A stretch of 64,000 bases of DNA from PALSA-505 sp963702235. GTDB lineage: Bacteria; Actinomycetota; Actinomycetes; Streptosporangiales; Streptosporangiaceae. The stretch spans positions 46,030 to 110,029 of the forward strand of contig CAVPBZ010000010.1 in NCBI GenBank assembly GCA_963702235.1, read 5' to 3'. Shown piece after piece: positions 24,684 to 33,184 of the stretch (position 1 is the stretch's first letter; each line of letters starts with the position of its first letter). The translations under genes and the position numbers were made by a program. The notes below the pieces were generated by a model, which ran no database searches, was not told the origin of the DNA, and saw only the letters and a list, made by a program, of their open reading frames with translations.

Positions 24684-26473
24684 GTGGAGAGCTTCTCGCC
24701 TGGAAACGGTTCCGGCGCCGTGCCAGGCGGGTACCTGCCGATCGAGGAGCACGGCATCGTCGGCGACCTGCGGACCGTGGCCCTGATCGGGACGAACGGC
24801 ACCATCGACTGGTACTGCCCGTCTCGGTTCGACGCCCCCTCGCTGTTCGCGTCGCTGCTGGATGCGCGCCGGGGCGGCTATTTCTCGCTGTCCAGCCGGA
24901 CCAGCGGGCGAGCGAAGCAGATGTACCTGCCCGACACCAACATCCTGGTCACCCGCTTCCTCGGCATCGAGGCCGTCGGCGAGGTGATCGACTTCATGGT
25001 GCCGATCACGAGCGGGGCCGGCAAGGCGCGCGACCTGCTCGTGCGGCAGGCGCGGGCGGTCCGGGGCCGGGCGTCGTTCGAGCTGGCCTGCCACCCGGGG
25101 TTCGACTACGGCCGCGCGCCGCACTCCGTCGAGCTGGTGACCGGGGTGGGCGCCGTGTTCACTTCCGCGCTCGGCTCCTGTGTGCTGCGGACCAGCGTGC
25201 CGCTGAAGATCGAGGACTCGGGAGTCGCCGCGACGTTCACCCTGGAGGAGGGCGAGACCGTCGACATCGCGCTGGAGTGGCGGGGCGAGGTGCGGCCGCT
25301 GGTCCCGGGTGAGACCGACGAGCTGTTCAGCATGACGTCAGCGGACGCTGGCGGGAGACCGTGCAGCGCTCGGCCCTGGCGCTGAAGCTGCTGGTCTACC
25401 ACCCGACCGGGGCGCTGGTCGCGGCGCCGACGACCTCGCTGCCCGAGGAGCTGGGCGGCAGCCGCAACTGGGATTACCGGTACAGCTGGCTGCGCGACGC
25501 GGCGTTCACCGTGTACGCGCTGATGACGCTCGGCTTCCTGGAGGAGGCCGCGTCCTTCATGGACTGGGTGCAGCGCCGCTGCGAGTCCGCGACCCCCGAG
25601 CGCGACATCATGATCATGTATGCGGTCGATGGCAGTGAGGACATCAGCGAGACGGTACTAGACCACCTGGAGGGCTACCGCGGCTCGGGTCCGGTCCGCA
25701 TCGGCAACAACGCGGTGCAGCAGCGCCAGATCGATGTCTACGGCGAGCTGATGGACTCGGTCTACCTGTACAACCGCGAGGTGCCGATCTCCTACGACCT
25801 GTGGACGGGCCTGTGCCGGCGGCTGGACTGGCTGGCCAAGCACTGGCAGGAGCCGGACGAGGGGATCTGGGAGATTCGCGGCCCGCGGCAGCGCTTCACC
25901 TACTCCGCGCTGATGACCTGGGTGGCCTACGACCGGGCCCGGCGCCTCGCCTTCGACCGCGGGCTGCCCGCCCCGCTGGAGCGGTGGCGCAAGCTCGCCG
26001 CTGCTGCGCACCGGTTCGTGCAGGAGTCCTGCTGGGACCGCGAGCTGCAGGCGTACGTCATGCACCCGGGCAGCCAGCTCCTCGACGCCTCCGTGCTGGT
26101 CATGCCGCTGGTGAAGTTCGCCGGGCCGACCGACCCGCGGTTCCTGTCCACGCTGGACCGGATCAGCGCCGAGCTCGCCTCTGACAGCCTGGTCTACCGG
26201 TACGCCAGCACCGGGCACGACGGCATCGTCGGTGGCGAGGGGACCTTCAACCTCTGCTCGTTCTGGTATGTCGAGGCACTCACCCGCGCCGGCCGCGTGA
26301 AAGAGGCCAGGATGATCTTCGAGAAGATGCTGACCTACGCGAACCACGTCGGCCTCTACGCCGAGCAGATCGGCGCCTCGGGCGAGGCGCTGGGCAATTT
26401 CCCGCAGGCGTTCACCCACCTGGCCCTCATCAGCGCGGCCGTGAACCTCGACCGCGCGCTGGACCGGCCGTAG
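24684..26473 (+). pseudogene. GH15 glucoamylase/trehalase-like enzyme, broken by a deletion
   Basis: Two frames of one GH15 protein. The first (GTG 24684 to about 25340) gives the N-terminal beta-sandwich: YLPIEEHGIVGDLRTVALIG and DWYCPSRFDAPSLFA. The second continues as SGRWRETVQRSALALKLL, then the barrel with NWDYRYSWLRDAAFT, IWEIRGPRQRFTYSALMTWV (acid) and GLYAEQIGASGEALGNFPQ (base), ending at 26473. Homologues have a W-rich stretch of about 12 residues between LF(S)MT and (S)GRWRE that is missing here, so roughly 35-41 bases were lost near 25331-25342, changing frame. The intact enzyme would hydrolyse trehalose or alpha-glucan. As read, translation stops at 25385. Confidence 0.8.
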
Positions 26474-26484
26474 CCAGTAGCCAC

Positions 26485-26535
26485 GCGCCGCACGCGGCAG
26501 CTGGCGCCGCACGCGGCAGCTGGCGCCGCTCGCGG
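26485..26535. repeat. 19-bp tandem repeat upstream of TetR
   Basis: GCGCCGCACGCGGCAGCTG occurs at 26485-26503 and again at 26504-26522, followed by a partial third copy to 26535. It fills most of the 108-base gap between the GH15 gene and the TetR gene, just before the operator at 26545. Role unknown. Confidence 0.8.
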
Positions 26536-26544
26536 GTAGACTAC

Positions 26545-26560
26545 GTCCGATCGATCGATA
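26545..26560. promoter_or_regulatory. TetR operator, copy 1
   Basis: GTCCGATCGATCGAT (26545-26559) lies 22 bases upstream of the TetR start and is identical over 15 bases to the element in the next promoter (27336-27350). It lacks the final CGG of the full palindrome. Confidence 0.65.
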
Positions 26561-26581
26561 GCCTGAAGTCGACGGAGCGTC

Positions 26582-27292
26582 ATGCCACGGCGGCAGCCAG
26601 TTGCACGAGCAGCAGTCCCGGCAAACCCGGCCGAGCTCTCGACCAAGCAGCGGATTGAGCAGGCCGCGCTGCAGCTGTTCGCGGCCAAGGGCTTCGAGGC
26701 GACCGGCATCCGCGACATCGCCGACCGGGCCGACCTGTCCACGTCCGCGCTCTACCACTACATGGGCAGCAAGGAAGAGCTGCTCGTCGCGTTCATGGTG
26801 GAGAGCATGACCGAGCTGACCCGGGTGGCGCACGCGGCCCTGGACGGCGCGGACGATCCCGCCGCCCAGCTCGCCGCCCTCGTCCGCGCGCACGTGGGCT
26901 TCCACACCCTGGACGCCCAGCGGTCCCTGGTCGCCGACGACGAGCTGCGCGCGGTCTCTGATGCCGCGTTCACCAAGGTCATGCAGCTGCGGGACGGATA
27001 CGAGCGGCTGTGGGCGGAGACGCTTGACCGCGGCGCCCGCAGCGGCGGGTTCAGCTTCACCGACGGCCGGATCACCCGGCTGGCGCTGCTGGAGATGTGC
27101 AACGGCGTCGCCCGCTGGTACTCCGACCGGGGGCCCAAGCACCCGGCGGAGATCGCTGACTGTTTCGCCGACCTCGCCCTCGCCATGGTCGGCGCCCGGC
27201 TGGACGGCCGCTCCGTGCGGCTGGCCGACCTGCGGTGCCGGCCGACGAGGGAGATCCTCGCGCTGGTCGACGCCGAGCTGCGCGGACGCTAA
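26582..27292 (+). CDS. TetR family regulator of the adjacent catabolic operon
   Basis: 236 residues from ATG 26582. N-terminal HTH (about 20-68): STKQRIEQAALQLFAAKGF, IRDIADRADLSTSALYHYMG; the wing and SKEELL follow. The C-terminal domain (HAALDGADDPAAQLAALVRAHVGF, YSDRGPKHPAEIADCFADLAL) is of the KstR2/TetR_C_17-like kind common near fatty-acid and steroid catabolism genes, where acyl-CoA is the usual ligand. It probably binds the GATCGATC palindromes in its own promoter and in the permease promoter 45 bases after its stop. Located directly upstream of an enoyl-CoA hydratase/ligase operon, consistent with an acyl-CoA ligand. Confidence 0.93.
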   Translation: MPRRQPVARAAVPANPAELSTKQRIEQAALQLFAAKGFEATGIRDIADRADLSTSALYHYMGSKEELLVAFMVESMTELTRVAHAALDGADDPAAQLAALVRAHVGFHTLDAQRSLVADDELRAVSDAAFTKVMQLRDGYERLWAETLDRGARSGGFSFTDGRITRLALLEMCNGVARWYSDRGPKHPAEIADCFADLALAMVGARLDGRSVRLADLRCRPTREILALVDAELRGR

Positions 27293-27330
27293 CTCCCTCG
27301 CCTCTCACCCACCGTAATGTCGTGCGCCCA

Positions 27331-27359
27331 TTGCCGTCCGATCGATCGATCGGTAGAGT
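27331..27359 (+). promoter_or_regulatory. Promoter of the catabolic operon with operator in the spacer
   Basis: TTGCCG (27331-27336) and TAGAGT (27354-27359) are spaced by 17 bases. The spacer holds a perfect 16-base palindrome, CCGATCGATCGATCGG (27338-27353), a near-identical copy of the element in the TetR promoter. A repressor bound here would block RNA polymerase directly. Confidence 0.7.
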
Positions 27360-27401
27360 CGGGGCAATTGCCGCCGGCTCCGCTCCGAGGGGAGACCGCC
27401 G

Positions 27402-28863
27402 ATGTCAGTCCGGCCACACGAACAGGATCTGGAACGGCATGCTGTCGGCCTGCCTGCTGTCACCGCTCAGTCAGCAGCGCTCATCGGCCCGGCAGCGGGT
27501 TCGGTCGCGGGGCTGGCGTTCATCGTGGGCTACTCCGGCGCGGCCACGCCGCTCGCGTTCCTCATCGGCCTGCTGGTCTGCGTCTGCATCGCGCTGGTGA
27601 TCGGCGAGTACGCCCGCCGGCTGCCGAGTGCCGGGTCGTTCTACACGTACCTGACCCGGACGTTCGGTCCCCGGACCGGGTTTGTCACCGGAGTCGCGCT
27701 GTTCGGCGCGTACCTGCTGCTGTTCCCGTTCCAGCTCGACTTCTTCGGCAACTACGTCTCGTCGCTGCTGGCCACCTCGGGCATCCACGTCGCCTGGTGG
27801 GTGTTCGCGGCGGCGCTGATCATCGTATCCACCACGCTCGGCGTGCTGGGCGTCAAGCCATCGCTGCGCACCGGGCTGATCGGGCTCGGCTTCGAGATGC
27901 TGATACTGACGATCTTCTCGCTGGTGATCATCTTCAAGGGCGGCGCGGGCGGGAACACCATCCAGGCGTTCAACCCGGCGCACAGCCTGAAGGGCACCGG
28001 CGGGCTGCTCACCGCGGTGGTCTACACGATCTTCGCGTTCGTCGGCTTCGAGTCCGCGACCACGCTCGGCGACGAGGCACGCGAGCCGCGGCGGACGATC
28101 CCGCGCGGGGTCATGCTCACCACGCTGGTCGTCGGCGTCTTCTACGTGGTCGTCTCGTACGCCGTGACGATCGGGTACGGGCTCTCCACCAAGAACGTCC
28201 AGGCCCTGGCCACCGCGGCCACGCCGTTCAACACGCTGGCGGACAAGTTCGGCAACGGCGTGCTCAGCGTGTTCGTCAACCTGGCCGTCATCTCCAGCTT
28301 CACCGCGCTGAACATCGTCACCGTGATCGCGGTCAGCCGGATCTTCTGGAAGATGGGCCGTGACCGGCTGCTGCCGTCGGCGCTCGGCCGGCTGCACGGC
28401 CCGGCAGTCACCGCACGTCGCCTGCCTGTTCACCGGAGGGCTGGCGCTGGTCGCGTCGGTCCTGTTCGGCGCCATCTACGGCGCGCTGAACTTCGCGTCC
28501 TGGCTGTCCTACTTCGCCACGCTGTTCTTCATCGCGGCCTACCTGCTGATCAGCGCCGGGCTGACCCGGTTCATCTGGCGGGACTACCGGCCGGAGTTCA
28601 GCTGGATCCGGCACGGGGCGCTGCCGGTGATCTCCATCGGCGCGATGCTCTGGGTGCTGTGGGGCAATATCCATCCCTACCCGCCCGCTCCGCTGCGCTG
28701 GTTCATCTACGCCACCGTCGGCGTCCTGCTGATCAGCGCCCTGATCGCGCAGCGGCTGGCGAAGTCCAGGCCGGAGGCGATGCAGCGGGCGGGCCTGCTG
28801 CTGGCCGACGTCGAGAGCGAGCACGAGGGCGCGCTGGCAGGCTCGGCGGAGGCTGGCAGCTAG
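27402..28863 (+). pseudogene. APC family permease, frameshifted
   Basis: ATG 27402 follows GAGGGGAG. The first 335 residues give eight to nine helices of an APC permease (LAFIVGYSGAATPLAFLIG, YARRLPSAGSFYTYLTRTFG, FVGFESATTLGDEAREPRR). At about 28411 the frame breaks after GRLHGPAVT; the continuation PHVACLFTGGLALVASVLFG is in another frame and runs to ADVESEHEGALAGSAEAGS at 28863. Two missing C residues at 28411-28412 (CCCC to CC), or one extra base, would explain it. The intact protein would be about 486 residues. Position next to acyl-CoA genes suggests uptake of the operon's substrate. Its last base abuts the hydratase ATG. Confidence 0.85.
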
Positions 28864-29649
28864 ATGGCTATCAGCTTCGACGCGGCCGACGGCGTCGCCC
28901 GGATCACGATCAACCGGCCGCAGGTGCTCAACGCCCTGGACCCGGCGACCTACACCGAGCTCACCGAGGCGTTCGAGCGGATCGAACGCGACCCGGAGAT
29001 CCTGGTCGGGATCGTCACCGGAGCCGGCGAGAAGGCGTTCACGGCCGGGGCTGACCTGAAGCTCATGCACACCGGGGCCGCTGACCCCGGGGAGTGGGCG
29101 CCGTGGCGGCAGGACCGCTGGGACTTCGGGGCGACGACCTCCAAGCCGCTGATCGCGGCGATCAACGGCTACGCGCTGGCCGGGGGGCTGGAGCTGGCCC
29201 TGGTCTGCGACATCCGGATCGCGTCGCCCAACGCCGTGTTCGGCACGCCGGAGGTGAAGTGGAACCTGCTGCACGGGTTCGGCGCCTACCAGCTGCCGCG
29301 GATCATCTCGCTGTCGCACGCCATGGAGATGCTGCTGACCGGGGAGTTCATCGACGCTGCCACCGCCGAGCGGATCGGCCTGGTCAGCCGCGTCGTCCCG
29401 GCCGGCGAGCTGCAGGCCGAAGCGGGCCGGCTGGCCCGGGTCATCGCCGGCAACGGCCCGATGGCGGTGCGGATGACCAAGGAGCTGGTCCGCAACGGCC
29501 TGTCGGCCTCGCCGCCCGAGCACTTCCGGCTGATGCGCGAGTACTACGGCCGGATCGACGCCACCGCCGACCAGGCCGAGGGCCTGCAGGCGTTTGCCGA
29601 CAAGCGGCGGCCGCGCTACCGCGACGACGCGCGGCCCGCCGACGGGTGA
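28864..29649 (+). CDS. Enoyl-CoA hydratase/isomerase
   Basis: 261-residue crotonase-fold enzyme. Oxyanion-hole segments are AFTAGADLKLM and GYALAGGLELALVCDIRIA; the active-site loop FGTPEVKWNLLHGFGAYQLPR has Glu at the first catalytic position, while the second Glu of true hydratases is not evident (HGFGAYQ), so isomerase, hydrolase or lyase activity on an acyl-CoA is also possible. The start directly abuts the stop of the permease gene. Operon context: MBL hydrolase, acyl-CoA ligase and amidohydrolase downstream. Confidence 0.9.
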   Translation: MAISFDAADGVARITINRPQVLNALDPATYTELTEAFERIERDPEILVGIVTGAGEKAFTAGADLKLMHTGAADPGEWAPWRQDRWDFGATTSKPLIAAINGYALAGGLELALVCDIRIASPNAVFGTPEVKWNLLHGFGAYQLPRIISLSHAMEMLLTGEFIDAATAERIGLVSRVVPAGELQAEAGRLARVIAGNGPMAVRMTKELVRNGLSASPPEHFRLMREYYGRIDATADQAEGLQAFADKRRPRYRDDARPADG

Positions 29650-29679
29650 CCGAGCCGAGCCGGACCGGAGGACACGACG

Positions 29680-30450
29680 ATGAAGATGTTCGCCTTCCAC
29701 TGCGGCGGCGAGAAGACGCTCCGCTCGGTGTTCGACCCGTTCGACCCGGACTGCGGATCAACGATTCACGTGCCGTACTTCTTCTACCTGATCCAGCACC
29801 CGGAGGGCGCGGTGCTGTTCGACTGCGGCGCGCACCCCGCGCTGCTCGATGACCCGCGCAGCCGCCTCGGCGACGCCGCCGACCTGTACGAGATCACGAT
29901 GAGCCCCGGCGACGACGTCCGGTCCCGGCTGGACTCGCTCGGCGTGGACGCCGAGGGCATCGGCCACGTGGTCCAGTCGCACCTGCACTACGACCACGCG
30001 GGCGGGCTCGTGTTCGTCCAGGACGCCACCGTCTACGTGCAGCACGAAGAGCTCAGCTTCGCCTACTGGCCGCCGGTGTACCAGCGCGACGTCTACGTCC
30101 GGCAGGACTTCGACGTGGTGAAGAACTGGAAGCAGCTGCGCGGCGAGTACGACATCTTCAACGACGGCCGCCTGGTCATCTTCCCCACGCCAGGCCATAC
30201 ACCGGGTCACCAGTCGATGCTGGTCCGGCTGGACAGCGAGGCCTACATCCTGGCCGGCGACGCGGTCTACGACCGGGACAAGATGCAGGCCCGCTGCCTG
30301 CCCGGCCTGCTGTGGAGTCCCGACGCGATCATCGAGAGCTGGGAGAAGATCGAGGAGCTGCAGCGGCGCTACGACGCCAGGCTCATCGTGACGCACGACC
30401 TGCACTGGCAGGACAACGTCCGGCTCGGGCCCGGGGCGTGGTACGAGTGA
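29680..30450 (+). CDS. MBL-fold metallo-hydrolase (lactonase-like)
   Basis: 256 residues. Metal-binding H-x-H-x-D-H is present as VVQSHLHYDHAGGLVFV, with the third His in FPTPGHTPGHQSML, the bridging Asp in YILAGDAVYD, and a late His in VTHDLHWQD. The arrangement resembles AiiA/AttM-type lactonases with two zinc ions. In this operon it may open a lactone or hydrolyse a thioester of the catabolised compound. Its final 21 bases are part of a 23-bp tandem duplication (30430-30475). Confidence 0.88.
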   Translation: MKMFAFHCGGEKTLRSVFDPFDPDCGSTIHVPYFFYLIQHPEGAVLFDCGAHPALLDDPRSRLGDAADLYEITMSPGDDVRSRLDSLGVDAEGIGHVVQSHLHYDHAGGLVFVQDATVYVQHEELSFAYWPPVYQRDVYVRQDFDVVKNWKQLRGEYDIFNDGRLVIFPTPGHTPGHQSMLVRLDSEAYILAGDAVYDRDKMQARCLPGLLWSPDAIIESWEKIEELQRRYDARLIVTHDLHWQDNVRLGPGAWYE

Positions 30451-30475
30451 CCCCCGGGGCGTGGTACGAGTGACC
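30430..30475. repeat. Perfect 23-bp tandem duplication across a stop/start junction
   Basis: Bases 30430-30452 and 30453-30475 are identical, each starting CCCGGGGCGTGG and ending GAGTGACC. The unit contains the end and TGA stop of the MBL gene and the GTGA start of the ligase. Before duplication the two genes would have overlapped by four bases; now 19 bases separate stop and start. Confidence 0.9.
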
Positions 30476-32074
30476 GCGGCCATCCCCGACGGCCGCCCGG
30501 ACGACATGCCGGGCGGCGGCCCGCCCCGCCGGGACCTGATCGAGCTGGTCCGGGACGCATGCCACGCCGATCCCGGCATCCCGGCGCTGATCTTCGAGGA
30601 CGGGGTCAGCGTGAGCCGGGGCCGGCTGTGGGCCGAGACCGAGTCGTTCGCCGGCTATCTCCGCTCCCGGATCGAGCCGGGCGACCGGGTCGCCGTCATG
30701 ATGCCGAACCGCGCGGAGTTCATGGTGGCCTGGCTGGCCGTGGCCGCCTGCCGGGGCATCCTGGTCGCGCTCAACCCCGCGGCCCGCAGCCACGACGCCG
30801 GCCACATGCTGCGCGACTCGGCCGCCCGGATCGCGGTGACCGACGCGGCGCACGCCGAGCTGTTCGCCGGCCTCCAGCCGGACTGCCCGGCCCTGGCCGA
30901 GATCATCGTGGCCGCCGACGGCGAGCCGGGCGGGCTCAGCGGCTACGCCGGGCCGGGCCTGCCCGAGCGGCCGGATGAGGCCCGCGGTGACCTGACCAAC
31001 ATCTTCTATACCTCGGGCACGACCGGGCCGCCGAAGGGCTGCGCGGTCGGGCATGACTACTGGGTCCGGTTCGCCGGCCTGATGGCCGAGCGGTTCAGCT
31101 TCACCGGCGCCGACCGGATGATCTGCTGCCTGCAGTTCTTCTACAACGACCCGCCGTGGATGCTGCTGCTCGCGCTCACCGCCGGCACCTCCATGGTGGC
31201 CATGCGCCGGTTCAGCGTGTCGCGGTACTGGCAGGTGGTGCGCGATCACGACGTGACCGTACTGTTCGGGATCGCGTCCACCGCCAGCCTGCTGCTCAAG
31301 GCTCCGGCCAATGACGATAACGAACGTCACAAGGTGAGGTTGTCGATCCAGGTGGGCATCCCGGCGCCGCTGCACCAGGACCTGGTCAACCGCTGGGGCG
31401 TGCCTTGGGTCGAGGCCTACGGCCTGACCGAGACCGGCGTGATCGTCTCGATGCCGGTCGATCAGGCGGAGCAGATGACCGGCTCCGGCTCCATCGGCCT
31501 GCCCTGCCCGGGCGCGGACGTGCGGGTGGTCGGCCCGGACGGCACCGAGTGCGCCGACGATCAGCCCGGCGAGATCGTGGTCCGGGCCCCCGGCCTGATG
31601 CGCGGCTACCTGAACCGGCCGGAGGCGACGGCCGAGACGTTCCGCGGCGGCTGGCTGCACACCGGCGATCTCGGCCGCCGCGACGCGGCCGGCTACCTGT
31701 ACTTCGTCGGCCGGATCAAGGACGTGATCCGGCGCGCGGGCGAGAACATCGCCGCCGCCGAGGTCGAGACCGTGCTGCGGTCCCATCCGGGCGTGCTCGA
31801 GGTGGCGGCCGTTCCGGTGCCCGACGAGCTGCTCGGGGAGGAAGTGAAGGTGCACGTCCTGCTGGGAAACGGGCACATCCCCGAGTCGGTGCCGCCCGCC
31901 GAGCTGATCGCCTTCAGCGCCGACCGGCTGGCGCGGTACAAGGTGCCCAGGTTCGTCGAGTACCGCACCGCGGACTTCGACCGGACCCCGTCGATGCGGG
32001 TGAAGAAGGAAGCCCTGGACCGCTCGGCCGATCCCAGCCGGGTCTGGGACAGGTGCGCAGAGCTCAGCTGGTGA
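30470..32074 (+). CDS. AMP-dependent acyl-CoA synthetase/ligase
   Basis: 534 residues from GTG 30470 (MTAAIPDG); GTG 30461 adds three residues encoded by the duplication. Adenylate-forming motifs: FYTSGTTGPPKGCAVG (P-loop), WVEAYGLTETGV, TGDLGRRDAAGYLYF and VGRIKDVIRRAGENIAAAEVE, and C-terminal lysine in RTPSMRVKKEALDRS (the PTGKV position is replaced by SMRV, the catalytic Lys being nearby). The sequence is closest in style to CaiC-like carnitine/crotonobetaine or medium-chain acyl-CoA ligases. It activates the operon's carboxylic acid substrate to a CoA thioester. Confidence 0.92.
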   Translation: MTAAIPDGRPDDMPGGGPPRRDLIELVRDACHADPGIPALIFEDGVSVSRGRLWAETESFAGYLRSRIEPGDRVAVMMPNRAEFMVAWLAVAACRGILVALNPAARSHDAGHMLRDSAARIAVTDAAHAELFAGLQPDCPALAEIIVAADGEPGGLSGYAGPGLPERPDEARGDLTNIFYTSGTTGPPKGCAVGHDYWVRFAGLMAERFSFTGADRMICCLQFFYNDPPWMLLLALTAGTSMVAMRRFSVSRYWQVVRDHDVTVLFGIASTASLLLKAPANDDNERHKVRLSIQVGIPAPLHQDLVNRWGVPWVEAYGLTETGVIVSMPVDQAEQMTGSGSIGLPCPGADVRVVGPDGTECADDQPGEIVVRAPGLMRGYLNRPEATAETFRGGWLHTGDLGRRDAAGYLYFVGRIKDVIRRAGENIAAAEVETVLRSHPGVLEVAAVPVPDELLGEEVKVHVLLGNGHIPESVPPAELIAFSADRLARYKVPRFVEYRTADFDRTPSMRVKKEALDRSADPSRVWDRCAELSW

Positions 32075-32097
32075 AGGCATCGTGACGAGGAGGTCTC

Positions 32098-32949
32098 GTG
32101 TCGGAGGTCATCGATTTCAGGGTCCGGCTGCCGCTGGAGCTGCGCCCGGCGGAGCAGTTGCCGGCCGACTACCTGGACCAGTACGACAAGGTGCTGGATC
32201 TGTCCGCGAACCGGCACCGCACGCTGGACGACCTGCTCGCGGACATGGCGGCGAGCGGCACCGGGCACGCCGTGGTGCACGCCGAGTACGAGTACGGCGA
32301 TGACGCCGACGAGCTGAACGAGGCGGTCGGCAAGCTGGTGAGCGAGCAGCCGGACACGTTCTCCGGCTACGGCACGATCTCGATGAGCCCGGTGAAGATC
32401 CCGCGGGCGCTGGCGCAGGTCCGCCGGGTGGCCGAGCTGGGGCTGACCGGGCTGACCCTGCAGCCGTCGTTCTTCGGCCTGGCCATCGACGACCGGGTGC
32501 TCTACCCGGTCTACGCCAAGGCCGACGAGCTGGGCCTGCAGGTCGCGCTGCATACGGGCATCAACTACACGGTCAGCTTCCCGATCCGCAACGACCAGCC
32601 GATCCAGCTGGACCAGGTGGCCTGCGACTTCCCCGGCCTGGTGCTGATCGCCTGCCACGCCGGCTGGCCGTGGGTGGCCGAGATGGTGGCGGTGCTGCGC
32701 AAGCACCCGAACGTGTATGCGGAGTTCGGCGGGCTGGCGCCGCGGTACGTCTGCGAGCCGGACACCGGCTGGGAGGTCATGAAGCGGTTCATGAACAGCC
32801 TGCTCAGCCACCAGGTGCTGCACGGCACCGACTGGCCGGTGTTCCCGATGGACAAGGCGCTGGCCCAGTGGCGGGCCGGCGGCCTGCGCGATCACGTGCT
32901 GGCGGCCCTCACCGGCGGGAACGCGGCCCGGCTGCTCGGCCGCGGCTAG
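32098..32949 (+). CDS. Amidohydrolase-2 family protein lacking the N-terminal HxH
   Basis: 283 residues, TIM-barrel metal-dependent hydrolase or decarboxylase of the ACMSD-related family (PF04909). Later motifs are present: ALHTGINYTVSFP (His), LIACHAGWPWVAEM (His) and VLHGTDWPVFPMDKA (Asp). However, the first strand reads MSEVIDFRVRLP instead of D-x-H-x-H, so two usual metal ligands are absent; such D-F-R-V-R starts occur in a branch of the family. Probable last step or branch of the TetR-controlled pathway. Twenty-three bases follow the ligase stop. Start GTG/TCG-type: GTG 32098. Confidence 0.88.
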   Translation: MSEVIDFRVRLPLELRPAEQLPADYLDQYDKVLDLSANRHRTLDDLLADMAASGTGHAVVHAEYEYGDDADELNEAVGKLVSEQPDTFSGYGTISMSPVKIPRALAQVRRVAELGLTGLTLQPSFFGLAIDDRVLYPVYAKADELGLQVALHTGINYTVSFPIRNDQPIQLDQVACDFPGLVLIACHAGWPWVAEMVAVLRKHPNVYAEFGGLAPRYVCEPDTGWEVMKRFMNSLLSHQVLHGTDWPVFPMDKALAQWRAGGLRDHVLAALTGGNAARLLGRG

Positions 32950-33037
32950 CGCGCCGGGCCGCGCGACCGCGCGCCCCGCCCGCGGCGGGCTAGGGTCGCT
33001 CCTTCCGTCCGCACGAACCTGGCCTATCGGCTCCAGA

Positions 33038-33053
33038 CGTTTCCGCGGAAACG
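33038..33053. promoter_or_regulatory. 16-bp palindrome, parS-like half sites (copy 1)
   Basis: CGTTTCCGCGGAAACG is a perfect palindrome 132 bases upstream of the 13E12 gene. Its inner 14 bases, GTTTCCGCGGAAAC, differ from the bacterial parS consensus GTTTCACGTGAAAC only in the central four positions. The rest of the 32950-33184 gap shows no gene. Confidence 0.5.
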
Positions 33054-33184
33054 CCAGGGACCCGGAACTGTCGTACCCGGCGCGTAACATCAAACACAAG
33101 TTCGATCATTCAGTTGCCCCGTCTGCGCCTTCAGCCAGCACCGCCAGCGCACCGCCCTCCGCCGCCGCCGACCGGCCGCTGGAG

